Source: Jacaranda mimosifolia (lineage: Eukaryota > Streptophyta > Magnoliopsida > Lamiales > Bignoniaceae). From it: DNA of 64,000 nt. Below the pieces are notes generated by a model, which was given only the letters and a program-made list of their open reading frames with translations, ran no database searches and had not been told where the DNA came from. The stretch covers positions 4,001,001 through 4,065,000 of the forward strand of contig CM032127.1 in the NCBI GenBank assembly GCA_018894105.1. Reading direction: 5' to 3'. How positions within the stretch are numbered: position 1 is the first letter of the stretch; each line of letters starts with the position of its first letter. The position numbers and the translations under genes were made by a program. Shown in pieces: positions 1 through 11,560 of the stretch.

Positions 1-377
1 CCAGTAGATACTAGCTCAAAGGAGTTGTGATTGTCGACTCGAATGGCCCAAAATTGTCTCAACCAATCTTGTTTGGGAGGTATAGGGACATCTCAACCGA
101 TCACCGTCAGGAGAAAATACAGATAGCTCGTTTGGCCTGGACAATAGCCCGATCTAAACCAAGAAACTACACCATCCTTGTTGCTCCATGAGTGGGATAC
201 AAACAATCAAAATACAATTGAAATCAAGTAAACCCAAGTAACATATGCAGTTCAACATATCACAACACGACATGCATATCAGATTCTCCTAATTCCAGTT
301 AATGAGTCAGATAGATTACTAAAACGTGATAGCTTGGTCTACAGTAGATGCCCATACAGATTGTATGGCGCACTGCG

Positions 378-574
378 ATGCCCAGGGGGAAATCCCTAGC
401 ACATTACTAATACCCAGGGGGAAATTCCTGGCGTATCACGAGTACTCATCCAGACTGCATGGTATCCCATGTATCCAAGCACTCCACTAGAATTGGCACT
501 CAGCCCTGACAAATCTCCATGCATATAACAAAATTAATAACCATAAGTGCAGATGCCTAGGGGGAATCCCTAAC
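378..574. repeat. Three short copies of a CCCAGGGGGAAATCCCTAG-type motif
   Basis: Imperfect copies sit near 378-400, 410-432 and 552-574. Each contains a CCxAGGGGGAA(A)T core followed by CCTA or CCTGG, so each can fold weakly on itself. A second short motif, ATGCCG(T/A)(A/C)AAGGCAACA, recurs near 621 and 702. They lie inside the gypsy LTR. Confidence 0.6.
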
Positions 575-830
575 ACTGCCGATTCTAGAACAAAATAGTT
601 CAGAATAGAACAGAACAGAAATGCCGTAAAGGCAACACAATAGCAATAAACAGATTCAGATAAACCAACATGGCCAATAAACACTGAACATATAAACAAA
701 TATGCCGACAAGGCAACAAATAATTATACAAAATGGTATGGATACAAGACAAACAAACAATAGAAATATAAATAACAGACAAAGGTTTTGGGTGCCAGAA
801 CATATAGAAATTAGAATCGATAACAAGCAA

Positions 831-1620
831 GACCCTTATAGGGGTGTTTATCACAAGAACTAATAAGTAAAAGAATGTGCCAGATTGGTAGGTCCTCACA
901 GGACATAAAAGCAAATACCCAAGAGGTTAGTCCCTCATAGGGGTTTAACACAAATACCGATAAGCATAAGAAAGTGCTAAATTAGCAGACCCTCATGGAG
1001 GTGTAACAAATATTGATTAAGTTTAAACAAAGCAAGTACCGATTGGTAGACCTTCACAGGGCATATGAAAATAAACATCTAGGAGGTTAGACCCTCACAG
1101 GGTCTACATGTCAATTATCAAATAACGAGTAGATTTTGAACAAATTCATAGATTTCAATAAACATGATTTAGTATGGTACAGAAACATAAAACCCTCATA
1201 GGGTTTTATCCCAATAGCATATAATTGAAAGAAGTGCTAGGTTAGTAGACCCTCACAGGGCATATAAGCAAATACCTTAAGAGGTTAGTACCTCACAGGG
1301 GTTTAACACAAATACTGATAAGCATAAGAAAGCACCAAATTGGCAAACTTTCATGGGGGTGCAACAAATATCGATTAAGTTTAAACAAAGCAAGTAGCGG
1401 ATGGTAGACCCTCACAGGGTATACAAAAATAAACACCCAGGAGGTTAGACCCTCACAGGGTCAACATGTTAATTATCAGATAACAAGCAGATTCTGAACA
1501 AATTCATAGATTTCAATAAACAAAATTCAGTACAGTATGGAAATAGAAAACCCTCATAGGGTTTTATCCCAATAACATACAATTGAAAGAAGTGCCAGGT
1601 TGGTAGACCCTTACCTCCAA
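831..1620. repeat. 358-360 bp tandem repeat inside the gypsy LTR
   Basis: The block beginning (A)ACCCTCATAGGG near 1191 recurs at 1549, and a diverged version starts near 831. Other landmarks (AAATTCATAGATTTCAATAA at 1142 and 1500) give the same 358-bp spacing. About 2.2 copies are present. Each unit also contains several short hairpin-like boxes of the type ACCCTCACAGGGT, so there is repetition at two scales. Confidence 0.85.
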
Positions 1621-2794
1621 AATCTCAGAAAAGTCAGCCACAATCGGTAGTCTACTAGTTCTCAGGACCCATTTCTTCATCACCTATTCAAAAGAGTGCA
1701 CTTACAATCAAAATCTACATTTAATCCCAAAATGTATTATGGTACTATCAACAATCCAAGATCATTAACCATCCACTAATATGATAATTATAGGATTAAT
1801 CGGTATCATCAATACAATAAGTGCTAATTAAACCACAATTATAGACAAGGTCATAATTCATCTTGGTCCCATTAAAGGAGTAATAATATAATCTCAATTA
1901 CACAATAAACTTATAACGTCGTCCCAAATCGATAACAATATTAGTCCAAATAGCTTCATTAATCCAATTCTTCCACTTAAGTCCAAAATCCTCAGAAATA
2001 AGGGTTTCTTGCTTATTAACCTCAATTAACAAATATGCCAAACATGGTATCATTTTTGGTTCTACTAAGTACAAGATTCCATACATGCATGGTCTCATAA
2101 TATATATGCAATTCATATACTAAGCTTATTTCATGATATAATACAATACTTGGAAGAATTTAAAATAGTACAAAGACTATAAACTTGAATATTCCTCTTC
2201 TTCCATTACCTAAGGTTGACTATCGAGGTGCTAAAATGACAAACTAAAACCACTGTTGCAATTGTCGCATCGAGAAGCAAGATCTGCCTCAACACCACTG
2301 TCCGCCGCCATCTACCATCGCCGGAAAATTTCAAAACCACCACCCACAAAATCCTTTTAGCTCCAGCAGTCCAAATATCTAACTTGATTCAAGTTCTGCC
2401 GTTGGGAAAACCCTCAGTCGAAGCCTGTGCCACCTCACGCCACCACTTCCAATTCACTAAATTTTTGCGTTGCCACCGTGTCTCACCTCTAGGAAAGGTT
2501 ACAACAGCTTCCCTAAGCGAACACCACCAAAAATAGCACCTAGAAATTAAGTTCAGCCCTGCTCTGCTGTCGTCCACCAACCTTCCCCGTGGTCAACCTC
2601 GATTTTCATGCTTTTCAGTGAATTAATGGAGTTTGAGTGTGCATAGGGTATGGTTGTGATGTTGGGGATGTACAGATGAAGATAAATGGAATGGATAGCC
2701 AAGAATGGTCGTGGCTAGAGACATTGCAAGAGGAGAAGAAGTGATGCCGTGGTCAAGAAATGAAATTGAAATGGGGTGGAATTGCAAAAATGGG

Positions 2795-2802
2795 ATATTT
2801 AT
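2795..2802 (-). promoter_or_regulatory. TATA box of the gypsy LTR promoter
   Basis: On the minus strand the sequence is CCCTATAAATATCCC about 300 bp inside the LTR start, the expected position for the U3 promoter of this family. A pyrimidine-rich leader follows downstream on minus. Confidence 0.55.
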
Positions 2803-3320
2803 AGGGAGCAAATTTCAGATTTCAATTTTGACCTTAGAGAGAAAAAAAAATTATGCAGTCAAGTCCTACAAATTTATTAAAGATGGCTGAACCCTAGTTG
2901 ACTTAGGGCCTTCCATGCAAACCCTATCATTTGAAAATGTCATCCAATCGAGTTTTTGAAAATTGCAAATTGATCCCAAAGATTTCAAAATTCTTGCAAT
3001 TAAGTCATTTTTATTTGCTTTTCAAGCCTTAAAATCTGACCAAATTAATATCTCTGTTTTGAAATCCTCATTTTTCGGAATCCCAAATTTTAGGGGTGTT
3101 ACAAACTTTGGATATAAATATTTACAATTAGATTCAAAATTGAATAACATTGATTTAATCTGAACGCAACTTGTTTAACATTCTATGCTTCTCATCCAAC
3201 TTGGACCGTTAATAAGCAGTTGATTTATAGTTTATAGTTCTCATTTATATTTCAGTTGAGTTTTACGAATAACTCATTGTTTTAATTATAAACTCAAAAT
3301 TAATATTTTTTTCTACACTA

Positions 3321-5841
3321 TGCTACACAAAAATGGCTATCATTATATTATGATTTCATATAATAAAGGAATATATACATAGTTTTAATGTGTAAACTTC
3401 AGTTTAACTAGATGGTTACAACTATCAGAAGAACTAAGCAACATCAATGATAAAGTAGGTTTCTTAATATAAATATTTAATAAATTGTTATTTTAACTTT
3501 AATAAATTACATATTTCTTGAAATTTCACATATAATAAAAATTATAATACCGAAAATTTTATCTTTCAAAATCAAATTAATTAAAAATTCAACTTTTTTA
3601 AAATTCATAAATAATTTTCTTGATCTTTTTTAGTTTTAGAAAAATATGATAATAAATTATAATGAAGAAACAGTCAAATTCTAAACCTCCAAAATAACAT
3701 CATAATTCATCTTATAAAATAAGGAAAGAAAATAAATTTTGTATAAATTATTTATACACAAGGAGGGGCCAAAAACTTGGAGGAAATTAAAAGATTGGTG
3801 GAATCCATTTATGGAGGGAATCAAGTTTTTGGAGGGAAACATATAAATTTGTTATGTGGAATTAGTAACAAATGAATTCGTTACCATTTCAATGGAGCCA
3901 AATTTTGGCGGGAGAAAAACATAGCATCTAGGGTACTAATTAAATAATTTTTTCATTTAATACTAGCACAAATGAAATGGTTACTATTTGTATGAAAACA
4001 AATTTTGGACTATATAAAGTTAAGGTGGGGACATAAATTCATTACTACCTAAATTTACATTATTTATTAAATTAATGTGAAACCTAGTCTCTAAAAAAAG
4101 CCCACTTGATCAATTTAATAAGAAAAAAAAAAAAGCACAATTTTTAAAAGATATTGGTGAAACCCAATTGGATTACTCTATAAATTAATGTGAAGTTCAA
4201 TATTTAAATAAAGCCCACTAGATTAATTTGCTAAAAAAATTGAAGCCCATTTTGTGAAAGAGGTTGTTGGCGCAACCCAATTAAAATTACTCTATAAATT
4301 AATCAAATTTTTAAACAAAACCCACTTGACCAATTTACTAAAAAATTGGTGAAGCACAATTCTAAAAAATAACTTGATAAAGCGCAATTAGATTCTTTTA
4401 TAAATTAATATGAAGCCCAATTTTTCAAAAATTCTTATTTCATCAATTCATTTAAAAATTAGTAAAGTCCAACTATTAAAGATAAGTTGATGAAAATCAA
4501 TTAAATTATTTTACAATTAATGTAAACCAAAGTTTTTAAACAAAGCCATATTGGTGAAGCCCAACTCTTAAAAATAATCCAGTGAAGCCCACTTATATTA
4601 TCCATTAAATTAATTTAAAGACACATTCTTATATAAATGAAATTCACAATGCACTAAAAATATTGTGAAGCCCAATTTTTACAGAATATTGGTGAAATCC
4701 AATTAGATTATTTTATAAATTAATAAGGAGATCAATTTTTAAACAAAGTCCACTTGATTAATTTACTAAAAAACTAATGAAGTGTCATTCTTAAAAATAA
4801 CTTTGTGAACCCTAATTAATTTTTTTAAACACTAATATGAAGACCAATTTTATGAACAAAGCCTACTTCATCAAGTAACTAAAAAATTCGTGAATAGAAA
4901 TAAGTTGGTGGAATGGAATTAAATTATAAATGTGAAGACTAATTTTTAGGCAAAGTTGTTTCACCAATTCACGAAGAAATAGGGAACTCCAATCCTTATA
5001 AACCAATTCACTACTTTAAATTTATATGAAGCCTAATCTAATGGAATCTCAATTCCCCAAATAATTGAAAAATAGTTTAAACACTTAAATTGACCTGTTA
5101 ATAAGAACTTGCTCAAGCCTAATTGAGAATTAATTAATTCATTCATATTAAAAAGATGTAATGCCCAATTCACCAACTTTTTTATTGTCTTTAATTTGCA
5201 TCAAGAAATCCCAATTTTAAAAAAAATATTTTCTTTTTTTAAAAAAATTAGGTAAAAGAAGCCCAATTTGAAACATAAAGGAAAGCCAACTAAAGTGTTT
5301 GGTCTTTCTTTAATGTACATGAGTTTTAAGCTCAATTCGACTTTTGCGTGAAGCCCAATTTATTTTCCAAAGGAATTATATTTACGTGGGATAAAATTTG
5401 AAATAAATTTAGGAGTTAAATATATATGTTTGAGAGAAAAAAAAATTATGGCTAGGAATTTAATTTAATTGTAAAAAAGATTAGAAACTAAATATTGGTC
5501 ACCAAAATAATAGAACAAACTATGGCCTCGAGACATTTTGGAAAGAAGTGAATTTAACATTAGTAACTATAATAATTGTCACAAGACATTGTATCTGTAA
5601 CGATTTTGCCTACGTTACAAAAAGTATGAACTTTCGTTACAAATAATTGATGAAAAATATTATTCGTAACAACATTTTATGTTGGTAACAACTTTGTAGT
5701 TACAAAAGAGCAAATAATTTTGGTAAACATGAGCATTTAGGGAACAAATTATATTATTTCGTGACAATTAAATACAAATGGAAACACAATTTTATTTCAT
5801 TACCAAATTATTTGTTACATGAAGCGCATTTTGTTGTAGTG
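3321..5841. mobile_element. Non-autonomous CACTA (En/Spm) derivative
   Basis: The right end is TTTTGTTGTAGTG, the reverse complement of CACTACAACAAAA. A decayed mirror, TGCTACACAAAAATGGC, marks the left end near 3321. Subterminal zones at both ends (about 3850-4030 and 5570-5820) are dense in GTTAC/GTAAC boxes, as expected for CACTA subterminal repeats. The interior is a degenerate tandem array and no open frame of note exists. The flanking 3-bp sites (CTA and TCA) do not match, so the left boundary is approximate. Confidence 0.6.
4090..5010. repeat. Degenerate ~110 bp tandem array (AAGCCCACTTGATCAATTT units)
   Basis: A unit of about 100-120 bp, running from an AAAGCCCACTTGATCAATTT-like box through TGGTGAAGCCCAATT to TTATAAATTAATGTGAAGCCC, repeats imperfectly. 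Starts are near 4097, 4206, 4318, 4438, 4541, 4746 and 4858, and decaying copies run on to about 5370. It fills the core of the CACTA derivative. Confidence 0.7.
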
Positions 5842-6605
5842 TCATAGTATGAACTGGCAAGGAGTGCAGAAGTCAATAAATTTAGGAAACTAGAATCTCA
5901 GACAATTTTAAAAAACCGTGTTCATTAACCAGTTGTGGATTCAAATGTACAAGCAAGTACATAGATGCACATTAGATAATGCAAAAACTAAAAGAAAGAA
6001 ACAAGTTGTACAAGGTCAATGATAGTCATGACATGTTAACAACTATAAAACAATTTTTTTTAACAAAATAGTTTTTGAAAAGCCTAATTTAGAGAAGCCC
6101 AAGCACAACATGAGTTCTAGCACCAGCTCTGCATACCTTATACATGCAGAAACTATATTCTTTTGAGTTTCCAGTATCTCCATCTTTAACAATGTCAAAA
6201 CCATGTAAAAGCCTGTCAACGATTAGTCGGAAGACCATATGGATTCAGTGATAAGATGTTCATTACGAACTAATTTCTCAATAATTCCAAAAGGTAGGAT
6301 CATTTAGTAATATGATCAAAAGTATTAGTAAAATACCATGCCCAAAACTCTCCTACGATTCTTTTATCTTACACTATGTTTGGTTAAAAAATTTGATAAG
6401 GAAAGAAAAATATTAGAGAAAAGAAAAAGAAAAGAAAAAAATATAAAATATAAAATTTGTTTGGTTGTTATAAAAAATAATGAAGAAAGGGATGGGGAAA
6501 AGAGAAATGATGAATGTGTTGGAGAATAAGAGATAGTTCAAATAGACTTTTCCCTCATTTTTCCTATATACACTATATTTTTTCAGATCTTAATTGTCAT
6601 GTCTA
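5842..6605. other. No gene recognised
   Basis: This 760-bp gap between two CACTA-type elements has a more balanced base composition around 6090-6300, which could be remnant exon or UTR. No frame, motif or repeat partner could be identified. Confidence 0.4.
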
Positions 6606-7319
6606 GCTACAACAAAAACACATATTTAGAGGCATATATATGAAGACTAATAGTTTAAGTGGACAATTTCAATTTAATTGCCTCTAAATGTAGTTATTTA
6701 TTTTTGAAGGCTTATATGCAAAGGCCCAATTAGAAGTACCCGCTAATGATAGTCATTTTTGGAGGCCTATCTACAAAGGTTCATTTTCAAATAGCCCATA
6801 AAACCAATGATAAAACTATAATGGCCCATAGTGTAATATATTTTTATTTTATCTATTAATAGTTAATTAAAATTAATTAATTAATTTTATAATTTTATAA
6901 AAAAGTAAATTAATTTATCATTTTGCTGAACTAAACATTCAATCTGTTGCTCACTCCTTTCCTCACTTCACTTCAATCCTCACTTCCAAAAAAGTTTACT
7001 CATTGCAAATCCACCGCAAATCCTTTATTGCGTTACACTTTCATGTTCAATCTTCAATATTTTCACAATTATAGCTGAGAATCGTCTAAATTTGTCCTGT
7101 CAAGTTTGTTGTTGCTGAATCCAACAAAGTTACAAGCTAGGGATTTTCCACTTCAATTGAACTTTGTGTAAGTGATAGTGGAGATCAAACTTAGCTTCCT
7201 GAAGTGGCATAGTGAGGTGAATCTTAGTGATTTATATTCTAGGTTTTGTTTTCTAGTTTCTGGTCTCCCTCTTTCAATCTATCTATATTTTTTAACTTCA
7301 ATTTTCTGTTGGATTAGAT

Positions 7320-8415
7320 ATGGCTGAAACATCAGTGGCGAGAGGCTCAATTAAGCAATACAACATTTTCAGGTAGGTTTTTCCATACAATTTGTTGTAT
7401 GGATAAAAAGAAGAATTTTATTCTTTTTTTGTTTTTTTTTTTGGTTAATATTTTCTTCTAAATTAGTTGTCTGAAACGAGTATAGTTGCAGTTTACATTA
7501 TTAATACATGCATGCATTTATTGTGTGGAACAGTTGCAGTTTTCTTTTTAGCATACAACCTTAAATGCACTGGTGGGCGTTCAAATGTGAGGCAGTTTTC
7601 TGTGCTAATCCTCTAATACTATCTGTGGATTCTTGATGAGTGTTTGGGTGTGTACATACATGAAATTGATTGTAGAATGGCATATTTTCGTGTTATTATT
7701 ATTGCTGAGCTTGTTTTTACTCTCTGCTTGATTAGTCATCCTATGGAGAAATTATTAATATCTTGATGTATTGAAGATAATGATTAAGACAACAGCATGT
7801 GATTGGGCATGTGATTAGTGTGAAAATTTTTGACTTAGCTTCTGTACTTCAGCGGCATTCCCATGCATACGTGATGTGATGGTAACTGCATGATTGCAGA
7901 ATTAAATACATATGAGGTTGAGGAATTGTATTATAGTGCATAACCTTAGCTTTATTTAGGTGTATATACTTAGTCTCACGAACAGTTGTAAATTGAAGTT
8001 AATTTTATGTGATTAATACTACTAGTGCTATTATGTAAAAAAGAAGTGTCAATAAAGGAAGTCAGACATGTAAGGCTCTATTGTCTTCTCTTCTCCTTTT
8101 TCTTCTTTTCTTCTTCTTTTATTACTGCTATTATATAGGCATGAATGGCCAAATCTACAATGGCAGCTCCCGGACCGGTGGATCCCACTGTTGTCCTTTT
8201 TTTTTTTTTTTTTTTTTGAAAATTCCCTTGTGTTCTTGTTTGGCTGCTTGCTGGAACACATGTTTGCTGCTGCTTCTTTAATTTCTATGCCACTCAGCCA
8301 CGGTTTGGTTGCTTGCTTTTTATTCAGGAATGACGTTATTGAATCAGCATTTTTCGGATCTTCAAATCACGATCAAATAACTTCTTCAAAGAATCTTGAA
8401 ATTCACAATCTGTAG
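7320..8415 (+). CDS. Candidate two-exon small ORF, 46 residues, unknown
   Basis: Exon 1 (7320-7372) starts at ATG and ends AG|GTAGGT, a good donor. A pyrimidine-rich tract and TATTCAG at 8321-8327 give an acceptor, and exon 2 runs 8328-8415 to a TAG stop. Splicing keeps frame (53 + 88 nt = 47 codons including stop). The product starts MAETSVARGSIKQYNIF, continues RNDVIESAFFGSSNHDQ and is hydrophilic, with no domain I recognise. Upstream, 6940-7319 looks like a pyrimidine-rich 5' UTR. It lies inside the CACTA-like element, about 40 bp before the copia insertion. It may be the first exons of a captured gene whose remainder is lost. I do not know the parent gene. Confidence 0.3.
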
Positions 8416-8458
8416 AGCTTCTTTGACATTCACCATTGATGATTTCGCTCGCATAATC

Positions 8459-9360
8459 TGTTTGTAATTGACATTCATTTATTTGATATTTCGGGCTAAT
8501 TACATGTTAAAAAAATATTTTATTTCTTTGGATTAGTACTAATTACTAGCTGAAATCCATAGATGTTTGAAGTGTAAAGAGGGGTTTAATAAGCGTGGAT
8601 TCTATAAATGGGAGTTGTCTCTCATTGAAATCAAGATAAAGATGTGGGAACTTGAGGGAATTCAAAACAACTTTTTTTTAGTCCTTGTTCCACATAGGAA
8701 ACAAAAGAAAAGCATGGCATGCTATACTAATATAATTGCTAACCAAATTGTCCCACATCGAAAATATATGAAAGGTATGGTAAACTTCACTAGTATATAT
8801 ATATTACTAACCTTTCTTGTCCCACATGGAAAATAGCCTCAAAGGTACTCCTCTCTTGACACTTATAAATTAGTCTGCTGAGTGTAGACTAAAAAAATAA
8901 CAACAGATTCTCTTTTATCCCTCTCATATACTTCTATAATAGTGTTGTTTATCATTTTCCGGTGACTGAGTGGTGATCGAGGTGAAGTTCTTTTGTAGTG
9001 CACCAAAAGGGCTTTTGAGACTGTCTTATCTTGGAGGAAGTTTCGCTATACTCTTTGCACTAATAGGGGCAATAATTTCTTCAAGGCAAGTCAGATTTTG
9101 GTGATTCAGTTTGAGTTCTGTTACGATATAGAACTTTGAGATAAGTTCTTGATTGAGATATACTGATCTTTATATTTCTGTTCTTATATTCTAAATTGGT
9201 ATGTTTGCTTTGGTTTATGCTTATGTTAAATTAAATTGTAACTGAATAATTTTGGAATATCTGTATTACTGTTTGCCATTTTCTAAAATATTTATAATAT
9301 TTTTTTTACAAACACTGCCTCGTGATTATAAATTGTTGTTTGTAATCTGTACTTCCAACA
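8459..9360 (+). repeat. 5' LTR of the plus-strand copia element
   Basis: It starts TGTTTGTAATTG and ends ACTTCCAACA. It is 902 bp against 934 bp for the 3' LTR; the difference is mostly a longer AT microsatellite and small insertions in the 3' copy. Confidence 0.9.
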
Positions 9361-9410
9361 ATCTTGAAGAAATTAACTTTCCAGTGTTTGTTTAAACTGC
9401 TTATTTGAAA

Positions 9411-10320
9411 ATGGCTTCTTCATCTACAAGTGGTTTTGGTGCTGGTTCATTATTGTCCTCAAAAGTGGACCTTTCTGGCTTGCCAGAAAAGTTTGGGGGC
9501 CAGTTTTTCAGACATTGGCACTAGCAAATGGAAATTTGGTTCACAATGAAAGGTCTTCTTTCGGTGATTTAGGTGACTAGACCTGAACCTACTGATACCG
9601 ACCCTAAAATAGCTTAAATAGTTGAGTGGACTGAGAAAGATCAGTTAGGTCAAGGGATAATTTTGTCATCACTGTCAAATGTTCTCTTCGATGTATACTG
9701 CTCAGACTTGTATACTGCTAAATCACTGTGGGATGAGTTGGACTGAAAATATAATACTGAAGAGTAAGGGCTTCAGAAGTATTCTATTTCAAGGTTCATG
9801 AAGTATCAAATGGTTGAGGGAAAGTCTGTAACTGAACAAACACATGAACTGATCAATCTTGAGCATGCTCTTGCTAATGCTAAGATGAAACTTCCTGAGA
9901 AATTTCTGGTCATGTCTATAGTGGATAAATTTTCCAAGTCTTAGGAAAACTTTGGAATGACACTCAAGCATCAGAAAGGGAAGTTGTCCCTAGATGATCT
10001 TATGATTGCTATAAGCATTGAGGAAGAATGCCGAAATCAAACTCATAAAGTTCCAGTTGAGCACCTACCCTAAGACAAATGTGGTTACCGAAGGGAAGAA
10101 AAAGTTCAATATAATGAACCAAATGAACTCGAATTCTAAAACCATAAATAAAGGTAAAACCAAGGCCAACAAGAAACCAAAAGCAAACAAACCATGCTGG
10201 AATTGTGGACAGGTAGACCATTGGGCTAAAGAGTACCCCTATAAGAAAGCCGAAGCTAAAACTGAGTCTACTGGGCCAACTCTGGTCAACATGGTTGTGG
10301 GGGAACCTAGTGAAGCTAGG
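9411..10320 (+). pseudogene. gag: copia gag, broken
   Basis: The ATG at 9411 opens MASSSTSGFGAGSLLSS and reaches a stop near 9522. The capsid-like part continues in the same frame (SVTEQTHELINLEHALANAK, about 9825-9885), with further stops and a frameshift near 10070. A lysine-rich segment then leads to a CCHC zinc knuckle near 10195-10240 reading CWNCGQVDHWAKEY. The last zinc ligand of CX2CX4HX4C is Tyr instead of Cys, so the knuckle is dead even where the frame is open. Gag normally packages the element RNA; this copy cannot make a full protein. Confidence 0.85.
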
Positions 10321-11560
10321 GCTTCAGAAACGACTGTTGATGGGTATGTTTTTTTGAAACCTGAACTCCTCTCTATTTATGAACATTTTGATTGGTTAAT
10401 TGACATTGGGGCAAATGTGTACGTTTGTGCTGATAAATTGCTATTTGTGTCTTACTAGCCAATCGATGGAAAATTCATAACGATGGGGAACTCAAGTGCT
10501 GCCAAAGTGCTTGGGATAGAACATGTGGACCTAAAGTTTCCTTCGGGGCGCATACTATCTCTGCTAAGGGTGCACCATGTTCCAACGATTCGTAAGAATA
10601 TAACAGGTGGTTCTGTAATAGTTAGGGAAGGTTATGAACTTACCTTTAAGTACGATAAAGTTGTAATCTCGCATTATGGTTCTTTTGTTGGAAAGGATTA
10701 TTTGTCTGATGGATTATTCAAAGTGCGAGTTAAAAATGTTGGTTCAAACATATGTAATATTGAGTATTCTGATCTTTCTTTTGTGAACACTATTGAATGT
10801 TCCACTGCTTGGCATAGTCGTTTAGGCCATTTAAATTTTGGTTTTGTTAAATGCATGATGAACTTAAATTTGATACCTAAACATGATATTGAAAGTAGTC
10901 ACAAATGTCAAGTATGTGTTGAGGCTAAACAAGTAAGAAAACCTTACCAATTGGTTGAAAGGAATTCTAAAATACTTGAGCTTGTGCATACAGATATTTG
11001 TGAGTTCAATGGAATCTTAACTAAAAATCAGAAAAGATACTTCATTACCTTTATAGATGATTTCATTAGATATTGTTATGTTTATCTGTTAAAACATAAA
11101 GATGAAGCACTTGAAAAGTTTATCATTTTTAAAAATGAAGTTGAAAATCAAACTGGTAAGAAACTTAAAAGTTTAAGATCAGATAGAGGTGGAGAGTACG
11201 AGTCTAAACCTTTTGATGAATATTGCCGAAACTTTGGTATTATTCATGAAAAGACTCCTCCATACTCTCCCTCATCTAATGGGATAGCAGAACGAAAGAA
11301 TAGAACCTTTAAAGACATGATCAACAATCTGCTTTTGAATTCAGGACTGTCTAAATATATATAGGGAGAGGCTTTGAATACTGCTTGCCATATTCTGAAT
11401 AGAGTCCCTCTTAAACATAAAGAAAGCACTCCGTTTGAAGTCTGGAAAGGCAGAAAACCTAGCTTAAAGTATTTTCGAGTGTGAGGCTGGCTTGCAAAAG
11501 TTCAAGCTCCAGAACACAAAGCTTGGTCCTAAAACTGTCGATGCGGTCTTCTTGGGCTAG
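10321..11560 (+). pseudogene. pol: copia protease and integrase, broken
   Basis: The protease active-site region reads WLIDIGANVYVCADK where the family has DSG(A/C), so the catalytic DSG is DIG, and a TAG follows at 10456. Integrase reads well from 10801: the zinc part WHSRLGHLNF with CQVC, then the catalytic core with acidic residues in HTDIC, SDRGGEYE and AERKNRT, the D-D-E triad. It stops at 11362 where TGG (Trp of the KYIWGEA-type motif) has become TAG. The remaining core tail and the chromodomain-free C-terminus carry more stops. Integrase would insert the cDNA; this copy is inactive. Confidence 0.88.

Larger units (their letters stand above)
1..3103 (-). mobile_element. Long LTR of a Ty3/gypsy (Tekay/Del-like) element, cut by window start
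   Basis: The right edge reads GGGGTGTTACA on plus, so on the minus strand the element begins TGTAACACCCC, the usual start of Tekay/Del-type gypsy LTRs. Reading minus, the order is terminus, about 300 bp of AT-rich U3, a TATA box, then a Ser/Pro-codon-like stretch rich in CCACC (about 2250-2580), then a tandem-repeat region. No primer binding site is seen before the window edge, so the LTR is at least 3 kb. No gag or pol is visible. It could be a solo LTR or one end of an element whose body lies to the left. Family assignment rests on the terminus and TATA layout only. Confidence 0.6.

Noticed and set aside
831..1620. CRISPR-like array of regularly spaced short repeats
   Set aside because: The short boxes are imperfect, the spacers are themselves repeated, and the real period is 358 bp; this is a plant LTR minisatellite.
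3104..3320. Continuation of the gypsy element past 3103
   Set aside because: The LTR terminus TGTTACA is clear and the following AT-rich DNA shows no LTR features.
8049..8281. Lysine- or phenylalanine-rich small proteins on either strand
   Set aside because: They arise from a poly-T/poly-A tract in the intron-like region before the copia insertion.
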